The notes beneath the pieces are model-generated. The model was given only the letters and a program-made list of their open reading frames with translations. It was not told the origin of the DNA and did no database searches. From Imbricaverruca yamaguchii (Eukaryota; Arthropoda; Thecostraca; Neoverrucidae), in the NCBI GenBank assembly GCA_034440575.1, contig JAOTOL010001182.1:211001-275000 (forward strand): a stretch of 64,000 nucleotides of DNA, given 5' to 3'. A program made the position numbers and the translations under genes. This document shows, piece after piece, positions 1 to 11,699 of this stretch (positions are counted from its first letter, which is position 1; each line of letters begins with the position of its first letter).

Positions 1-970
1 AGCGACACCTTCGGCGCGGAAGAGGGGACCCGAGTCGCAGCCGGACTGGCGACCAACTCCCACTATTTACCGTTCAAACCGCCACGGCTCTCTCAGATCT
101 TGACCTCACAATGACAACCGCCGCATCTCGACCGCCCACTGGACCATTCTGAACCCACAGTTAACCAACGGTCGAACGCATGCTCTCGGAAAAGAAGTCG
201 TTTATGACATGGGCGGACATGTTTGGCACCTTCAACACATTCGCGGATCTCAGCAGTCACAAACCACTCGTGTGTTCACGTATGGGTAAAAGCACAATGT
301 CAAAGTAGGTATCGGCACTACTGGACCATGCCTTAGACATTCAAACCGTCTGTCAGATAACTTTTCTGTCGCCTCCGCTGAACATTGGGCACAGAAATGC
401 CGGCCGCTATCTCTATTCCAAAGAGACACAAAACGAGCAACGCAGCCATTTGTTCGGATTCGAAATCAGTCCTTCAGTCAATTAGCATCAAACAAGACTG
501 CCCGCATCCAGTCATTGATCGAATCCAACAAATCGTGGCCAACGACGTAAACAACTTTTCCTTCCTCTGAATTCCCGACCACGTCAACGTTCGAGGAAAC
601 GAGCAGTCAGCCGGGCTGGCAAGGCAAGCCTGACCATCGACCACTTATCCTAACATGGAATATTCGGTAGACGACTGCGAAACACTCCTACAAGGCCGCA
701 TACGTAAGCATCACCAGAACACATGGACACAACAGAACTCGACACATCACAACTCTATCCACACAAACAACACCAAACCAACGCTAGGCGCATGAAACAA
801 CCCATCATACCGCCAAACGAACGTCATTTTCACTTGAGACTTAGAATTGGCTGCACAAAACTAGCAAAGCCTCAACTGGAGGATGGCTAATACACAACGC
901 CCCACTGCGACACCTACAGCACCACACGAATGACAGACCACATTCTGCTAGACTGTAGCCTTGCCGCTAC
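1..970 (+). mobile_element. Degenerate LINE 3' portion with RNase H domain (I/R1-like group)
   Basis: Broken frames on the plus strand read as the RNase H domain of a non-LTR retrotransposon. Around 270-400 there is a decayed TDGSK-type start followed by KVGIGTTG. At 385-570 the frame reads ICSDSKSVLQSI and, after a long helix, NNFSFL. A stop codon then replaces the usual Trp of the WIPSHV motif, and the text continues as IPDHVNVRGNEQSAGLA to about 630. A third piece at 820-960 reads HLRLRIGCTKLAK and TDHILLDCS, the pattern of the C-terminal zinc-finger tail that follows RNase H in I/R1-type LINEs. Several stops and frameshifts make it a dead copy. It begins before the window. The clade is uncertain because the reverse transcriptase is not visible. 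Confidence 0.75.
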
Positions 971-3685
971 AAGGACAAGCACTCAATTACCCCGTTTACA
1001 TGAGCAGATCAGCCGTAAACGGAAACTTCCGATCCGGTCGATTCGCGAAAGTTCTGATCGCGCGCGCGGCCCGTTTACAAGAACAAGGCAGCCACCTAAT
1101 CGGATTTTTGCGGTTTGACGGCTCACACAATGTGATGGGAAGTTCCGAATATTCGGCGCATCTTTGCGCTTCTGACGCGCCTGCTTCGAGCGACGGTGTA
1201 CACAGGCACAAGTTATCATCAATGATTCACGCAATTAGAGGTTGGTGGGCAGAGATATAGGGAATGTGTGAATTCGAAGGATTCACGTAGCCGATGACAC
1301 TTTGTCGATCACAGCATAGCCCTTTCTTCTCCGTGAATCAAATGGTGCATCGTTTCCGGGCCAGACTATGTTCTACAGTATAGGTTCCAGACTACGTAAT
1401 GGTGCATTGTTCCAGACTGCCTTGTTCCAGACTGCGCAACTGTCAAATAAGGAGGGTAAATCAGGTATACTACCCAATCCAGGGGACAAATCAAAACTCA
1501 AACGCTGTCACAAATCCGCAAATTGAACACTCCACACTACACCACATGGGGCACGCACTAATAACGTGACATCTCGGCGCCGCTTTCAGCTGTTGCATGT
1601 CTGATTTGTATGCTTCATCACTAGGTTTGCAATTATAATTTAAAATACAAAGCGTTTATTTTCATAATTACCGTAAATTTACTCAAAACTTAGCCGACAA
1701 TATCTTCGAGAATTATCCTGATCCATGCAGACGTACTGTTATTTGTGCACGTTTGGCGCTTATCGCAAACTTCCACATACCGAAGCGTAACTTTGCGTTA
1801 AGCTTTTCGGATGTTTGCTACGCAAAAGCCCGTTTACAACGGTATTGTTTTCGCAAGTTTTCTCAATCGCATCGTATTCGGAAATTTTGCTGCTTGTGTA
1901 AACGGGGCGAATGTCTTCTGCCAAAAAAGAGGCTGAAATGTTGAAGTGCATGAGCCGATTCGCTTTCCCATTCGAAATAAATGGCTACCTAATGGTGCCA
2001 TCGGACACAGATGAGCCGATCTGCTTTTCACAAAATTACATAGTACAAAACGATTACCCGAATGAGCCATCGGATGTAGCTGCTGGGCCGATTTGTCTTG
2101 TCACTCACAGCGGAAGACGGTCACCCAGCGGCACAACGGATATAGATGAGCCGAACCGAAAAACACCGCACTAACCTCGCACGCAAACCTGCATGAAAGC
2201 ACGCTGCCACTGACCACAAGGTTAAAAATCAACACGCGACAGCCGGCGTGGTAGCCGGTGTGGACAACTACGCCCCTCGTTCGCACAGTACAGATCCCTC
2301 GGCGCTTTTCGATAGGAGTAGGCTAATGCCGTTACTTCAGCAGCAGGAAGTTCACATCAGTGTCGTCATTCGCCCGCGCACGGGGGGTTGGCCGCCAACA
2401 CTACAAAATCTCTCTCCCAACCGCCCGCCATAACTACAAAATCATCTTCCACAGGAGAAAACTGAAACTGCAAACGTCCGAGGGGATACCCCTCCCGCTT
2501 ACCCCGCCCACCTTCTGCACCCCATCGTCACACACACTATGACGTAAGACTCCTTCGGAAACTATTCACTTGTCTTAAATTTGCTTGCAAGGCATCTCCG
2601 TTTAAAGGCGGCGCAAAAGACCTGCATTGTTCGGAACGCAGCCCCGCCCCCCACCCCAACCGAATAATTGTAATTGCATAGCACAGTAGCATATGGTTTG
2701 AGTCAGGGGGCAAACATATTTGGAGGGTCCTCACCAACCTCCCATGTTATACAAAGTCTCCGGATTTCGACCACTAGCTTTTCAAAGAGACCCACTTGAT
2801 GCCAATTAAAATAATTGGCGGCAATTGAATTTTCCTGTGGAGGTGGCCCAACTTACCACCATTGTTACATTTCTGGTTCGTTGTTCTGCTTCCAACCATC
2901 ATTCACGGTTTCCACCACGCCGACGCTCGCGCACGTTTGCGGCCGCTGTAGGTATTCGACGCATCGCCACACTTCGCGCGATTTGCGTTTTGCTCATTTC
3001 AACCAGATGTTAGTCATGTGCCGCATCTGACGTTATGAAATGCCTCGCATGTAGCTTCGCTTGGAAAATTTGACGATTTTCCTATATTCTCGATATTTTT
3101 CGGAGGGAAGGAAATGAGGATACCCAACCTTACACCATCCCAGCCCCAAATGTTGTTGAAATTAAATAGCTCAGTTCCGTGACTGGAGTGGTGCATTCCA
3201 CAAAATTGGGCGAACAGCTACGTCATGTAATATGGGCTATAATGAACATACTACGAAGCCTTAAGTTTAAAGAATGGTTTTATGTGTTCACTTTTGTAGT
3301 GGTTTGCCACAAATGGTATAAATGTCGTGCAACAGCTAGCATGCAACATTTGGCATTCAATGTGAACTGGATCAAAGCATCCCCACAGTCACATGTTCAC
3401 TGTTTTCCTTGGAATAGGAAGGAAATGAATAATATAAGGCGACAACGTGGTGTTACTTAGCTGGGACCCCACCTCAGCTTTCATGTTGAGAAGGTTATTC
3501 ATTCTGTCAGCTATCTATCTTAAAGTGGTAGCATTCGGAAGTAAAAATCTTCCTATTCAGCATTGGTGCAATTATTACCAACGCAATGGCCGGTGTTATT
3601 AAGAAACATTCCCGTTCACATATTGCTGAAGGCTATGGATATCTACTAATTGATGCAAAATGGTGCTGTAAAAAGAGGTAGTGAC
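971..3685. other. Intergenic sequence with short TIR-like repeats, no gene seen
   Basis: No convincing coding exon. The decamer CCCGTTTACA occurs at 991-1000, 1070-1079 and 1829-1838, and inverted at 1897-1906. The last two bracket a 78-bp segment, as in a tiny terminal-inverted-repeat element. From about 1950 to 2155 a phrase starting GATGAGCCGA recurs at irregular spacing, suggesting a decayed tandem repeat. The rest shows nothing I can name. Confidence 0.4.
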
Positions 3686-3689
3686 AGCA

Positions 3690-3895
3690 TGATAATCAAT
3701 GTTACAAGATGACGAGCGGTGGCGCCATGATAACTAATAATACAGGATACAGAGCTGTGGCGCCATGATAAGCAATGCTACAGGATGGCGATTTGTGGCA
3801 CCATGGTAAACAATGGTACAGGATAGAGAGCTGTGGCACCATTATAACCAATGCTACAAGATGGCGAGGTGTAGCGCCATGGTGTGTATTCAACG
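3690..3895. repeat. Minisatellite, about 46-bp unit
   Basis: Roughly four diverged copies of a unit containing GTGGCGCCATGATAA followed by AATGCTACAGGAT are arranged head to tail. It is open in more than one frame only because of the repetition. Confidence 0.8.
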
Positions 3896-4269
3896 AGATG
3901 TGCCAAGGGCTGTATGTCGGTGTGGATAGAACTCGACATATTTGTATTGTATTAAAATAAATGCTACAAACCAGAATGGTCTCCTTTCCATCTCCGCCAG
4001 TTCGGGAAAATAAAACGCAGTACTGGTGCAGTACGGTAATCAGAAAGCAAGTGAGTGAAGACTAAAACAAATACAGAGATCTGCCAATATTAGCATTGGC
4101 ACATTCCACTTAATCTCAGCTCATCCTCAGCGAGATCAATACAAGTCGTAAAAACTTGAGCTGACGAAAATGGCCACCGGAGGATACACAGCGTCATAAA
4201 TTTCGCTGTAAATCCCGAAGCGTTTCGGCAGTTGATGATGAGCGAAGTTCGATACGCTGGCAGCAATTT

Positions 4270-4870
4270 CAAGTTTCACTGCGGTATGCACCCAGTAGCC
4301 CCGCCCTCATTTGCAATATTGATGCGCGACTGGTAACACAAGGGTAGTGGTGGGAGATTGATGTTCGTTGGCAATACTGGTGTGATGGCGAGATATTGAT
4401 GTTGGTTAGTAACGCCGGCGTGGTGGTGGGATGTTGATGTCGGCTGGTAGCGTCCGCGTGATGGTGAAATATTGATGTCGACTGGTAATCTCGGTGTGGT
4501 GGTGAGATATTCATACCGGCTGGTAACATCGGCGTGGTATTACCAGCCGGTCGCATCCCGCAGGTGGTAAAGATATTGATGCCCGCTGGAAACACCGGGG
4601 TGGTGATGGAATATGCCGTGGTGGGATTTGCTGTGGTGGGATCTTCCCTGGTGGGATCTGTCGTGGTGAGATCTGCCGTGGCTGCTTCTGCCACATGATC
4701 TGAATTCCTGTCTCGGAGTCCACTCATGGCTAAACTAATCACCATTGCCTTCTGACAAGTAGCCCGCCGTACTGCCGTATGAGTGTTGCAATCTTCATAC
4801 ACCGCGTCATCGGCTACACTAACGGGGCAAACTGACCGGGCAGCCAAATAGTGCTCGGAAAACTGCGCTG
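4270..4870 (-). repeat. Interspersed repeat family 1, copy A, with open frame and internal minisatellite
   Basis: The minus strand from 4870 to about 4480 matches the plus strand at 42850-43271, so this is one of two copies of a dispersed repeat. Both copies keep the same frame for roughly 90 codons, beginning AARSVCPVSVADDAVYEDCN and passing through a Thr/Pro-rich 15-bp minisatellite (DPTREDPTTANPTTA). Here the frame is open from 4847 to 4269 (192 codons). Downstream there is a second, roughly 45-bp tandem repeat at 4330-4560 built on CACCACCACACCGAGATTAC-like units. Both copies sit against a (TA)n tract. I recognise no protein domain, and the open frame may be incidental. Confidence 0.7.
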
Positions 4871-4883
4871 CACAGACAACGCC

Positions 4884-4885
<2 letters not shown>

Positions 4886-4963
<78 letters not shown>

Positions 4964-4986
4964 ATATATGTATATATATATATATG
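4886..4986. repeat. (TA)n microsatellite
   Basis: About 100 bp of nearly pure TA adjoining the 5' side of repeat family 1 copy A. Confidence 0.95.
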
Positions 4987-5736
4987 TCTTATAATCGCAT
5001 TAAGTAGCCCAAATGTCACTCACGTGATGCTTAACGTTTTGAAAGCTTACATTCACCGACCCAATTTGCATCATAAACTAATATTGGGTTTCCTAGATCG
5101 AGAATTTGGAGGACTGCCGTGTGACGTCATGGCCTTGACCCCGATCATTTTGTCAGGGAAACCGCTGATCCATCGCCCATCGCCCCCAGTCAGCAGCCCT
5201 TGCTCGCGCATACTCGCGTTTGCCCATTCCCGCCAGCACCAGAAGTTGGCACAGTGAAACATGCATTTTGGAAGCCAGACACTATTTAGCAGCAAAACGA
5301 ACACCACCGAAAAGCGTGCTCATTTACAGACACAGCTCCACGGCCGCGTAGATGATATGGGTTACCGTCGTCGGCTGCAGGAGCATGTCGGGCACATTGA
5401 GATTTCCGCTGACTACAACACCAGCTAACGGATGGCAAATGCCACCGGGCGAAGGTTCGACACATTCGCGTATATACTTGGGCGGCGAATTCACTGCGAC
5501 ACTCCTACGCTGCGACACATCATAGAAGGGACCTGCTCTTAAAGCAAGTGGCCCGAAGACGTGTAATGAGCTCGTAAAGCCAGATGAAATCGGCCCATTA
5601 ATCGCACGGCTGAAAGCGGTCGTAACCGGATGCATTTATGCTTCGAAGTGCTTGTGAGTCCATTTGCCTGCCGGAGACCCGCCGAACGACGCCATCGACA
5701 ACACTGAGGTCACGCCAACATCTCTGGCAAGAAGCC

Positions 5737-5920
5737 AATGGGTAGGGGGAGAGCCGGTCGGTAAGTCTCTTCATCGCAAGGTCGTGGGTTCGCATCCCGC
5801 AGCCGGTGGGATTATCGAGTTCGCCCGTGACCAGTCGGCGAGAGAGGTTGGCGACGATATGTGTCCTAGCAGTTGAATGCGCCACAGAGGAGCCCAAGGT
5901 TCTCCTTCTTCTTCTTCTTC
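5737..5920 (+). mobile_element. tRNA-derived SINE, family C ((TTC)n tail)
   Basis: The head resembles a tRNA gene: an A-box-like stretch near 5741-5765 and a B-box GGTTCGCATCC near 5788. It is followed by a unique body ending in GTTGAATGCGCCACAGAGGAGCCCAA-type sequence and a TTCTTCTTCTTC tail. The body and tail match the minus-strand copy at 33714-33900, where the tRNA-like head is better preserved. That makes it a dispersed family rather than a tRNA gene. Confidence 0.75.
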
Positions 5921-5924
5921 AAGG

Positions 5925-6400
5925 TGGGGCGCAGTCTGCCTGCTCATTGGCCACCCTGTTCATCCTCCCTGACTCAGGCTGCACCCCAGTTGTCACCTCC
6001 TCCTTCCTGTCTCATGACACGCCCTACGGTCACCTTGTCCTTCCTGCCTCAGGCTACGCCATGGTGTCACCTTCTCCTTCCTGTCTCAGGCTACACCCTG
6101 CTGTCGCCCCTTGCCTTCTGTGTCTCAGGCAACACCATGTTGTCACCTTGTCCTCCCTGTCTCAGGCTACGCCATGGTGTCACCTTCTCCTTCCTGTCTC
6201 AGGCTACACCCTGCTGTCACCTTGTCCTCCCTGTCTCAGGCTACACCCTGTTGTCACCTTGTTCTTCCTGTCTTAGGCTGCATCTAGCTGTAACCTTCTC
6301 GTCCCCGTTTCAGGCTACGCCGGCTGTCAACTTCCTGTCTTCAAGCTCCACCACCCGTCCAGTCTTTTTTCGGTGCCATCTTTTCCTAAGCTGTATCTAT
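5925..6400. repeat. Minisatellite, about 38-bp unit
   Basis: Approximately twelve diverged copies of a unit reading CTGTCTCAGGCTACACCCTG followed by a CTGTCACCTTGTCCTTC-like stretch. Long open frames across it arise from the repetition. Confidence 0.85.
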
Positions 6401-6414
6401 GACCTGCCAACTCA

Positions 6415-6570
6415 GCTACACACACACATGCACAAACATACACACAAACATGCACACACATACGCGCATACTCGCACGCACGCACGCACGCACACACATA
6501 CACACACATACTCCCGCACACACTCCTGTCTTACATAGACATACACACACACACACAAAGACACAGCTCT
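6415..6570. repeat. Imperfect (CA)n-rich tract
   Basis: Interrupted ACAC/ACAT/ACGC repeat directly after the 38-bp minisatellite. Open frames here encode only Thr/His runs. Confidence 0.85.
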
Positions 6571-7305
6571 ATCGGCACAGCAAGTACTTGCAGGTCTTAG
6601 CTATCAGGATGGTCTACACATCTGCACATCTCTGCACGCATGTTCATAAAGCCATCAAGTACCAAGGCTCGATACGATTCCCATTGGCTCATCGGGGCCC
6701 ATAGGTGTAGCGAAAAGATACTCATATAGCCCAATCAATGCTATATTATAATGTGTACACAAACTATCTGCCCCAGCATACCCAGCCATGTTGACTCGTT
6801 GTCGCGACGCATATTCGTAGATCGAGCAATACACGGACCATCGCTGCGCACGCAGCGACAGCTCACCTATATAAATCCAACTTCATGCACCCAATTTTGC
6901 ATCTTCCCGCCAAACATCTTAGAATTAAAATGTAAGAATATTGGACCTTACGAATGCATCTAGGTTAACTTTGATGCCTTCAATGTGGTTATCTCCACCG
7001 CATCACCATGCGGCGTATGTCACTGATCAACGATCCGGTTACTGACGATTTACTGACGCTTGACGGTCCTGCATCTTGGCTCGTCTAGCCTGCAGTCCTG
7101 CAGTGATGACTCCAATATGATGTCCAACATAGAAGAACATTATTTAGATTGGCGTTTTCTAACGCGTTTACCATTTCAGATAGTTCAGCCATATCGTCCC
7201 CTAATTTCCTATGGTTTCGTGAGTGAATATACAATGCCGTAAACCACTCCATGTTCAAATCCATGAGTACTATTCCACTGATAAGTCCAGTAGTTTTTAC
7301 CTGAA
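6571..7305. other. No feature recognised
   Basis: Unique-looking sequence without convincing exon, RNA gene or repeat that I can name. Confidence 0.4.
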
Positions 7306-7307
7306 TT

Positions 7308-7411
7308 CTCCCCCCCTCCCCCCCTCCCTCCCCCCCCCCCCCCCTCCCCCCCTCCCCCCCTCTCCCCCCCCCCCCCCCCCCCTTTCCCCCCCCTCCCCCC
7401 CCCCCCCCCCC
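7308..7411. repeat. Poly-C/CT tract
   Basis: About 100 bp composed almost only of C with scattered T. The complementary strand is a G-rich purine tract. Long C homopolymers are error-prone in assemblies, so the exact length is doubtful. Confidence 0.9.
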
Positions 7412-7559
7412 TGAGTGAGGCCTCCATTCCTATTCATGATTTAGAGCATTCTAATCGCTCTGTTCCTAGCTGAATTACATTGTTTTTCTTCTTTAAGGCC
7501 ACTTGAAATTATCACATATACATTTTTCCTCTTCAGTGACATCAAATTCACTACGTTCC

Positions 7560-8300
7560 ATTAGGTATCAAAATATCCCAACTCCATACCATGTGCATAA
7601 CTTACACTGATCGTCGTTGAGGGACATTTGCCATTTATCAGCTCATCTCTTAGGTACTTCAAATCCCGCTGAATATTGTTACATTCATCACTATTATTGG
7701 CAATTTTTACCAGCTTCATATCATCATTAAATTTAAACACCCCATTCATCAGCCCTACATCAGTTTTGATCACAAAGATGATACCGGGCAGTAGACCTAA
7801 AAGTGAACCCTGTTACACTCATAAAGATCCTTCCATTCAGATTTACATCTATTTAATACTACCCTTTGTTCCGTCCCATTAGCCATACACCTATCCATTC
7901 TAAAACTTTTCCATTAATAAGTGATGTTCCAGCTGATGAAGTTGACGTATGTACGGGAACTTGCTTTGCTGAAGTTAAAGTACACTACATTTGTCTTGTT
8001 TAAACTGTCAGCTTCCCCAGCTACATATCCATGAACTCCAAGAGGTTAGTTAGCAAGACTTCTCAGATTGAAATTCATGTTGAGTATCCCTTAAAAAGTT
8101 GGCCCTATCAAGACGCTTGTGAGCACTTTCCTTGACAAGTTTTGCCAGCATCTTACAAACCGGCGAGGTTGAGGTGACTGATGTGCATTTTCCCACACAC
8201 TTTTCATTTCCCTTCTTGAAATATCCTACTACATTTGCATTGCGCCAATTTTCTGATACTTCAGAATAGTCAAAGTACCGCCTGGAAATTAAACCTAGAG
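7560..8300 (-). mobile_element. Degenerate CR1/L2-like LINE reverse transcriptase
   Basis: Reading the minus strand from 8300, broken frames give a typical non-LTR reverse transcriptase. A fingers segment reads VSENWRNANVVGYFKKGNEK and then VCKMLAKLVKE. A decayed middle contains a relic of the G-x-LLG-P motif. The palm segment at 7773-7561 reads VFKFNDDMKLVKIANN, where the usual F-A-D-D-T-K-L has become F-N-D-D-M-K-L. Stops and frameshifts are frequent, so the copy is inactive. The block at 7830-7980 also matches 39730-39860, showing that the two fragments belong to related LINEs. Confidence 0.8.
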
Positions 8301-8325
8301 GGGCAGCAAAACCTTGAATATTGTC

Positions 8326-8676
8326 AGCTGGCCGCCCCGGTTGGGTAGAGCGCTGGCCTGCTCTGGTCTCCCCTGTCCTGGCAACACGGGGTTCGAGTCG
8401 CTTCGCGCACTGGCTTTTAGCCCCCGGGTGGGGGAAGGGTCAGTTGGCAGCTGGCCCGATAAGGCCGGGAACGAGCTACCGAGCGGCCGTGTTGGTGCAT
8501 TGACGGCACGCTGAACTTTCGGTCAAAATTCTGCCGTTGAACTGGTATTCATGGAGCGGGTGGTGGAGCCAGGGTTCACGCACCAAGCTCTGCTTAGCAA
8601 TAGGACCCTGGTTCATAAAGCCACCCCAGCAACAACTCGGATAAAATACATTTTTTTAAATAATAAAACAGCTAAA
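8326..8676 (+). mobile_element. tRNA-derived SINE, family A (about 340 bp)
   Basis: The tRNA-like head has an A-box region GGTTGGGTAGAGCG at 8339-8352 and a B-box GGTTCGAGTCG at 8391-8401. The long body and AT-rich tail align over their whole length with 51371-51715. Two full-length dispersed copies with a tRNA-like promoter identify a SINE, not a tRNA gene. The open frames inside are not coding. Confidence 0.85.
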
Positions 8677-8776
8677 ATCCTTGCAGATACATCATCGGAA
8701 AATGGCATCATAACGTCCACTTTCGACCGCCACCACAGCCTCATCTGCCGCTTCATTCCTGTCCGCCCGACCTGTC

Positions 8777-8800
8777 GCTGCTGCTGCTGCTGCTGCTGTT
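8777..8800. repeat. (CTG)n trinucleotide run
   Basis: Seven consecutive CTG units after GTCG, in a GC-rich stretch that shows no confirmed exon. Confidence 0.9.
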
Positions 8801-8910
8801 CTCCTTCCGACCGCGTACACCTCAGGCCGATGCCGACCCGGCGGTCAGCAGAACGTCATCGCCGCTGACCTCCGTGTGTTTTTGACCCGCTTCAGGCTCG
8901 CGGCTCAACT

Positions 8911-8950
8911 GGCCTCCCACGTGTGTGTGCGGCGACGCACGTGGGAGGCC
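8911..8950. repeat. Perfect hairpin with CACGTG in both arms
   Basis: GGCCTCCCACGTG at the left is exactly complementary to CACGTGGGAGGCC at the right, around a 14-base loop. Each arm includes the palindromic E-box/G-box hexamer CACGTG. Confidence 0.85.
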
Positions 8951-9439
8951 ACGTGACGCACGAGCCAGCTCACGTACGCTCGTGCTGGGGAAACCGTGCT
9001 GATGTCCAATTGCACTGCACGAGTCAATAGGTGTGCTGACTGTACTGGTGATTTCCACTTGCATTCATTAGTCGGACTGGACCGGCTATGAACAAACGCA
9101 CCTGGGCTGCGCCCCTGGGAAACAGAGCGGCCTATTTAGCAGCCTGAGGAACGGCCTGAGAAGCAGCCTCGGAAGTGGCACACATCCTAAGCGGTATCTA
9201 TAAGTGAACAGTGAGTGAACTGTTTTGGAAGCGACCCACGACGCGCCCTAAGGTTGGATAGTCTTGTGCTTTTGCTGAAATAAAAAGTTATTTTAGCTGA
9301 ATATTTGTGTCATAATTAACTCACCAAGGTTAATGTCATCGCATGTGCAAGCAAACAGGCATTTAATTAGCGTTAGCAAGTGCTATAACTTAAAATATTT
9401 CTGAATTCGGTTCGCTAGGACTGCAGGGGTGGACAAGAT

Positions 9440-9600
9440 GAATGTGTATGTGTATATATATAGATATGTACAGAAACATATATATATGCGTATATATACA
9501 TATGTATATATATATATATATACATACATGAATATATACATATATATGCATATATATGTATATGTATATATATAGATAGACGTATATAAATATATCAGAT
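9440..9600. repeat. Imperfect TA/TG-rich tract
   Basis: Interrupted TATATATG/TATACATA repeats. No coding content. Confidence 0.85.
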
Positions 9601-10139
9601 CATTGTAATAGACGATACCGTATTATTCTGAGCTGTGCATTGAGGTCATATTTCACCAGATTGAGATCTTAAGTGCAGTTTTTGCAACAAGAATACGAGA
9701 AATATTATTCGGAAAGGAAATTGAGTCGTAGAGTACTCTGTACTAATGTGAATTACCAGATGGCGCGCAAGCAGTTCATATGTGCTTAACAAACTGGCAA
9801 TCTGCAATGCTCACTGCCCAATCGTAAAACTAGTTGCAAAACTTGCGCTCGCGGCCAGTCCAAGATCGCAGAATTACCAGAACTCAATGTGCCATAGCCA
9901 GGAGCCGGCTGAAGTTGTCGCCTTCACAGGTTAGCCACCGGCACGCGTAATTGGCGGCGATAAAGCGCGGGAACTTCGCAGCACTAACGACTCGAAGCGA
10001 TTGATCACCGCGCGCTATTCCTTTGGCGAACTGATTGCTCCTTCTCGGCCACTTGAACTCGGTGAACTCGGACTCACGATGTGTGTCCGCGAGTCGGTAA
10101 TTTGCGCGTCACCAGCTCGGCAACAGTTGGCAACCACTG

Positions 10140-11693
10140 CCGGTCGTGGCGCACGTGTGTACCGCCTCCACGTGTGGCTCGCATCCACGTGTGTCCCGCC
10201 TACACGTGTGTCATACATCCACGTGTGTCCCGCCTACACGTGTGTCATACCTCCACGTGTGTCCCGCCTCCACGTGTGTCTCACCTCCACGTGTGGCTCG
10301 CATCCACGTGTGACTCACCTCCACGTGTGTCATACATCCACGTGTGTCCCGCCTCCACGTGTGGCTCGCATCCACGTGTGTCCTACCTCCACGTGTGTCA
10401 TGCCTCCACGTGTGTCCCGCCTACACGTGTGACCCGCCTCCGCGTGTGTACCGCCTCCACGTATATCCCCCTACACATGTGTCTCGCCTACACGTGTGTC
10501 TCACCTCCACGTGTGTCCCGCCTCCACGTGTGTCCCGCCTACACGTGTGTCTCACCTCCACGTGTGTCCCGCCTCCACGTGTGTCTCACCTCCACGTGTG
10601 TCTCACCTCCAAGTGTGTCATACCTCCACGTGTGTCCCGCCTACACGTGTGTCTCGCCTCCACGTGTGTCCCGCCTCCACGTGTGTCCCGCCTACACGTG
10701 TGTCCCGCCTCCACGTGTGTCCCGCCTCCACGTGTGTCATACCTCCACGTGTGTCCCGCCTACACGTATATCCCCCTACACATGTGTCTCGCCTACACGT
10801 GTGTCCCGCCTCCACGTGTGTCTCGCCTACACGTGTGTCTCGCCTCCACGTGTGTCCCGCCTCCACGTGTGTCTCGCCTACACGTATGTCTCGCCTCCAC
10901 GTGTGTCCCGCCTCCACGTGTGTCCCGCCTGCACGTGTGTCCCCCTACACGTGTGTCTCACCTCCACGTGTGTCGTACTTCCACTTGTGTCATACCTCCA
11001 CGTGTGTCATACCTCCACGTGTGTCATACCTCCACGCGTGTCTCACCTCCACGTGTGCCCCGCATACACGTGTGTCTCACCTCCACGTATATCCCCCTAC
11101 ACACGTGTCTCGCCTACACGTGTGTCCCGCCTCCACGTGTGTCCCACCTCCACGTATATCCCCCTACACATGTGTCTCGCCTACACGTGTGTCCCGCCTG
11201 CACGTGTGTCCCCCTACACGTGTGTCATACCTCCACGTGTGTCTCACCTCCACGTGTGCCCCGCCTACACGTGTGTCTCACCTCCACGTATATCCCCCTA
11301 CACACGTGTCTCGCCTACACGTGTGTCCCGCCTCCACGTGTGTCCCGCCTCCACGTATATCCCCCTACACATGTGTCTCGCCTACACGTGTGTCCCGCCT
11401 GCACGTGTGTCCCCCTACACGTGTGTCTCACCTCCACGTGTGTCGTACTTCCACTTGTGTCATACCTCCACGTGTGTCATACCTCCACGTGTGTCATACC
11501 TCCACGTGTGTCTCACCTCCACGTGTGCCCCGCCTACACGTGTGTCTCACCTCCACGTATATCCCCCTACACATGTGTCTCGCCTCCACGTGTGTCCCGC
11601 CTCCACGTGTGTCTCGCCTCCACCTGTGTCCCGCCTCCACGTGTGTCCCGCCTCCACGTGTGTCCCGCCTCCACGTGTGTCCCGCCTCTCCGA
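10140..11693. repeat. Large minisatellite, 17-bp unit centred on CACGTG
   Basis: About 1.55 kb of head-to-tail copies of CCTCCACGTGTGTCCCG and variants (CCTACACGTGTGTCTCG, CCTCCACGTATATCC). Most units contain the palindromic hexamer CACGTG. Seventeen is not a multiple of three, so one 51-base cycle is open in all three plus frames. This gives spurious frames of 484 to 567 codons with a 17-residue period (VSRLHVCPASTCVPPPR). A higher-order block is visible: the segment from 10931 recurs at 11401, an offset of 470 bp. It lies in the channel gene's downstream intron if that gene continues to the left. Confidence 0.95.
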
Positions 11694-11699
11694 CAGGAC

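Noticed and set aside
5324..5635. Minus-strand frame of 103 codons
   Set aside because: No recognisable domain, no splice context and no composition difference from the surroundings.
8326..8410. tRNA gene
   Set aside because: A- and B-boxes are present, but the sequence continues into a body shared with 51371-51715 and the cloverleaf is not maintained, so it is a SINE head.
10140..11693. CRISPR array
   Set aside because: The units are contiguous 17-bp repeats without spacers, in an intron-bearing animal genome.
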